Part shown: positions 7,501-7,924 of the stretch, piece after piece
Layout of the letters: each line of letters starts with the position of its first letter
How positions within the stretch are numbered: position 1 is the stretch's first letter
DNA from: CAYUWG01 sp964448285
Lineage (GTDB): Bacteria; Bacteroidota; Ignavibacteria; SZUA-365
Direction of reading: 5' to 3'
Assembly (NCBI GenBank): GCA_964448285.1
Contig: CAYUWG010000120.1
Span: 1-7,924, forward strand
DNA length: 7,924 nt
Notes under the pieces: generated by a model
Database searches by the model: none
Told to the model about the DNA's origin: nothing
What the model saw: only the letters and a program-made list of their open reading frames with translations
Program-made: the position numbers and the translations under genes

Positions 7501-7924
7501 TCTTGCTTGAAACGGTATAAAGCACGGACGGATTTTGCGGATCGATGACGACGTCCGTCATGCGTCCCGTGAGCACGTTGCTCCACGTCGAGCCGCCGTC
7601 GCGCGTTCGCCAGATACCCATTTGATCGACGGTCGAGACGCCGTCGGGAATCGCGGCATACAGGACGTCGGGACTCGCCGGATTGATTGCCATGTCGCTC
7701 ACGCGTCCGAATTCCGGCAGCGTTCCATCGCCGACTTTCGTCCACGTCGTTCCACCGTTCGTGCTCTTGAACATTCCCGCGCCGTCGAACGAACGCCCGC
7801 CAAAGCTTGCGTCGCCCGTGCCCGCATAGACGATGTTCGTATCGATCGGATTGACGACAAGCGAACCCATCGCGAGAGTCGGGAAATCCTCGGAGACTGA
7901 CTCCCACGAGAGGCTGCCGTCGTA
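4568..7924 (-). CDS. Secreted Asp-box (BNR/VPS10-like) β-propeller protein with T9SS C-terminal sorting domain (5' partial)
   Basis: The frame is open to the right edge: 18 codons (YDGSLSWESVSEDFPTLA) precede the first Met at 7868-7870 and already fit the repeat pattern, so that Met is internal and the start and signal peptide lie outside. Numbering from that Met, Asp-box repeats (S/T-x-D/N-x-G-x-T/S-W) occur at about 36, 89, 138, 193, 240, 369, 414, 463 and 509, with degenerate copies near 287 and 549. A proline-rich segment and an Ig/cadherin-like domain (about 600-680, with FTIRASNGAGSTTQTFSL) follow. A second set of Asp boxes lies at 724, 773, 819, 870, 912 and 955. Residues 1015-1100 form a T9SS sorting domain: LGDAYPHP, LTLKILNMQGRELATL, VAPGVYYIQL and a basic-hydrophobic end, KSIVIIR. 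The protein should cross the outer membrane and be released or surface-anchored after removal of the tail. Catalytic residues are not identifiable; glycoside hydrolase (GH74-like), protease-associated or binding roles are all possible. C428 and C436 could form a disulfide. Confidence 0.9.
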   Translation of the reverse strand, partial: YDGSLSWESVSEDFPTLAMGSLVVNPIDTNIVYAGTGDASFGGRSFDGAGMFKSTNGGTTWTKVGDGTLPEFGRVSDMAINPASPDVLYAAIPDGVSTVDQMGIWRTRDGGSTWSNVLTGRMTDVVIDPQNPSVLYTVSSKMFGSASAQRYGMFKTTDGGDTWFKLDIGVVDSLMGRTAIGICAGNPNVLYIGVSEITGGETTPLLGVFKTTNAGASWTKLDVPFDYMASQGWFDNIIGVHPTNPDIVFAGGVKLIRSSDGGATWERMPDQLAGGILHVDQHEIEFDPRNPDRVFIGNDGGLFLTTQNGTAWEKRDIGMSITQFIGGALHPSQDALLFGGSQDNGTKISFAQPSFEQVLYGDGGNGAINPKQPNILYTTQERLKLWRSDDFGRTWSWAVGNLPNDQSLFYIALDMDWNDPSTLYLGTYRMYKTTDEGRSWRQLQTCLFPVGNSCYFITAVSVTPYDGRVVLAGAPGAVAMSFDAGTTWNLRGSGTLPIASMSSVHSVSPGVLYATFSTYGVEKVWRSSDYGNTWSSLNGNLPNLPVNDIIALDGKLVIATDLGTFISENADGQWQRFGTGMPALSVQKLKYNANTGTLRAFTHGRGLYDLQWKDIPQSAPQFLSRPDTTMLLPGQWFTYAPVVTASPQPSFELLEAPSRATIDPKLGVVRWDASDLFARFTIRASNGAGSTTQTFSLSTGDVITTDWAIVSSTPTSTAVNYAAASPDRSLWMARDTGWVSRSVDLGHTWQHLKLPTNASVISIAALDKNTAYAGTGGPQSLVNTGSGHIWKTTDGGATWTAVLYGIDSRFGNLHFKDALNGLALSQGQKGLTEIFRTTDGGATWGRQQGPFARIPLYNTLEFTDEQNGWFASSNEYASPASDAVVLHTTDGGLTWTERTAGPSIRYVSSIAFLTKDKGWLVEEMGGRIRRTANGGSTWNTSFYPMNGLRTVAAHADPSAKTIWILTDTSAWVSDNDGSTWRRTELIPSGAMQSLAYADTAHIWAVTKTGIVQQYLARGPVNVKRLPAARDIHLGDAYPHPIIAKQREVLIPWTLRSRKHLTLKILNMQGRELATLAEGSFVAGEHVAVWSAGDVAPGVYYIQLNAGSERISKSIVIIR

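Noticed and set aside
7868..7870. ATG at 7870 as the start of the propeller gene
   Set aside because: The frame continues upstream to the window edge with 18 codons that match the repeat pattern, and no signal peptide follows this Met although a T9SS cargo needs one.

Overview
The window is bacterial DNA, most likely from the Bacteroidota / Chlorobiota / Ignavibacteriota (FCB) assemblage. The main reason is a large secreted β-propeller protein that ends in a recognisable type IX secretion (T9SS, Por-type) C-terminal sorting domain, a system essentially confined to that assemblage. Genes here also lack clear Shine-Dalgarno sequences, which fits but does not prove the assignment. I cannot place it to genus. 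A run of exactly 100 N inside the repeat array shows that this is a scaffolded draft or metagenome assembly.

Layout. (1) Positions 1-72 hold the last 23 codons of an unidentified plus-strand gene. (2) Positions 106-2087, minus strand, are a tight two-gene operon: butyrate kinase (buk) first, then phosphate butyryltransferase (ptb), separated by 2 nt. Together they interconvert butyryl-CoA (or branched-chain acyl-CoA) and the free acid through the acyl-phosphate, with ATP made or spent. (3) Positions 2088-3070 separate the divergent buk and membrane-protein genes. Most of this stretch is a tandem array of a 72-bp unit (2151 to about 2949) interrupted by the N gap. (4) Positions 3071-4594, plus strand, encode a 507-residue polytopic membrane protein that looks like a GT39/ArnT-type (GT-C fold) glycosyltransferase using a lipid-linked sugar donor. 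(5) From 4568 to the right edge, minus strand, lies a very large Asp-box (BNR/VPS10-like) β-propeller protein with a T9SS sorting domain. Its start is beyond the window, and its 3' end overlaps the glycosyltransferase gene by 27 bp, tail to tail.

The buk-ptb pair is an obvious functional unit. The glycosyltransferase and the secreted propeller are only neighbours in convergent orientation, and no shared pathway can be shown. The most unusual element is the 72-bp array. Each unit holds three CACTAAG-like heptamers at 9-nt spacing, followed by three inverted heptamers at the same spacing, placed symmetrically about one central base, so a single unit can fold back on itself almost end to end. 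The array also carries a second-level 216-bp duplication and mosaic unit types. From its phase, the N gap cannot be 100 bp long: it must hide 17 + 72k bases if the unit length is constant.
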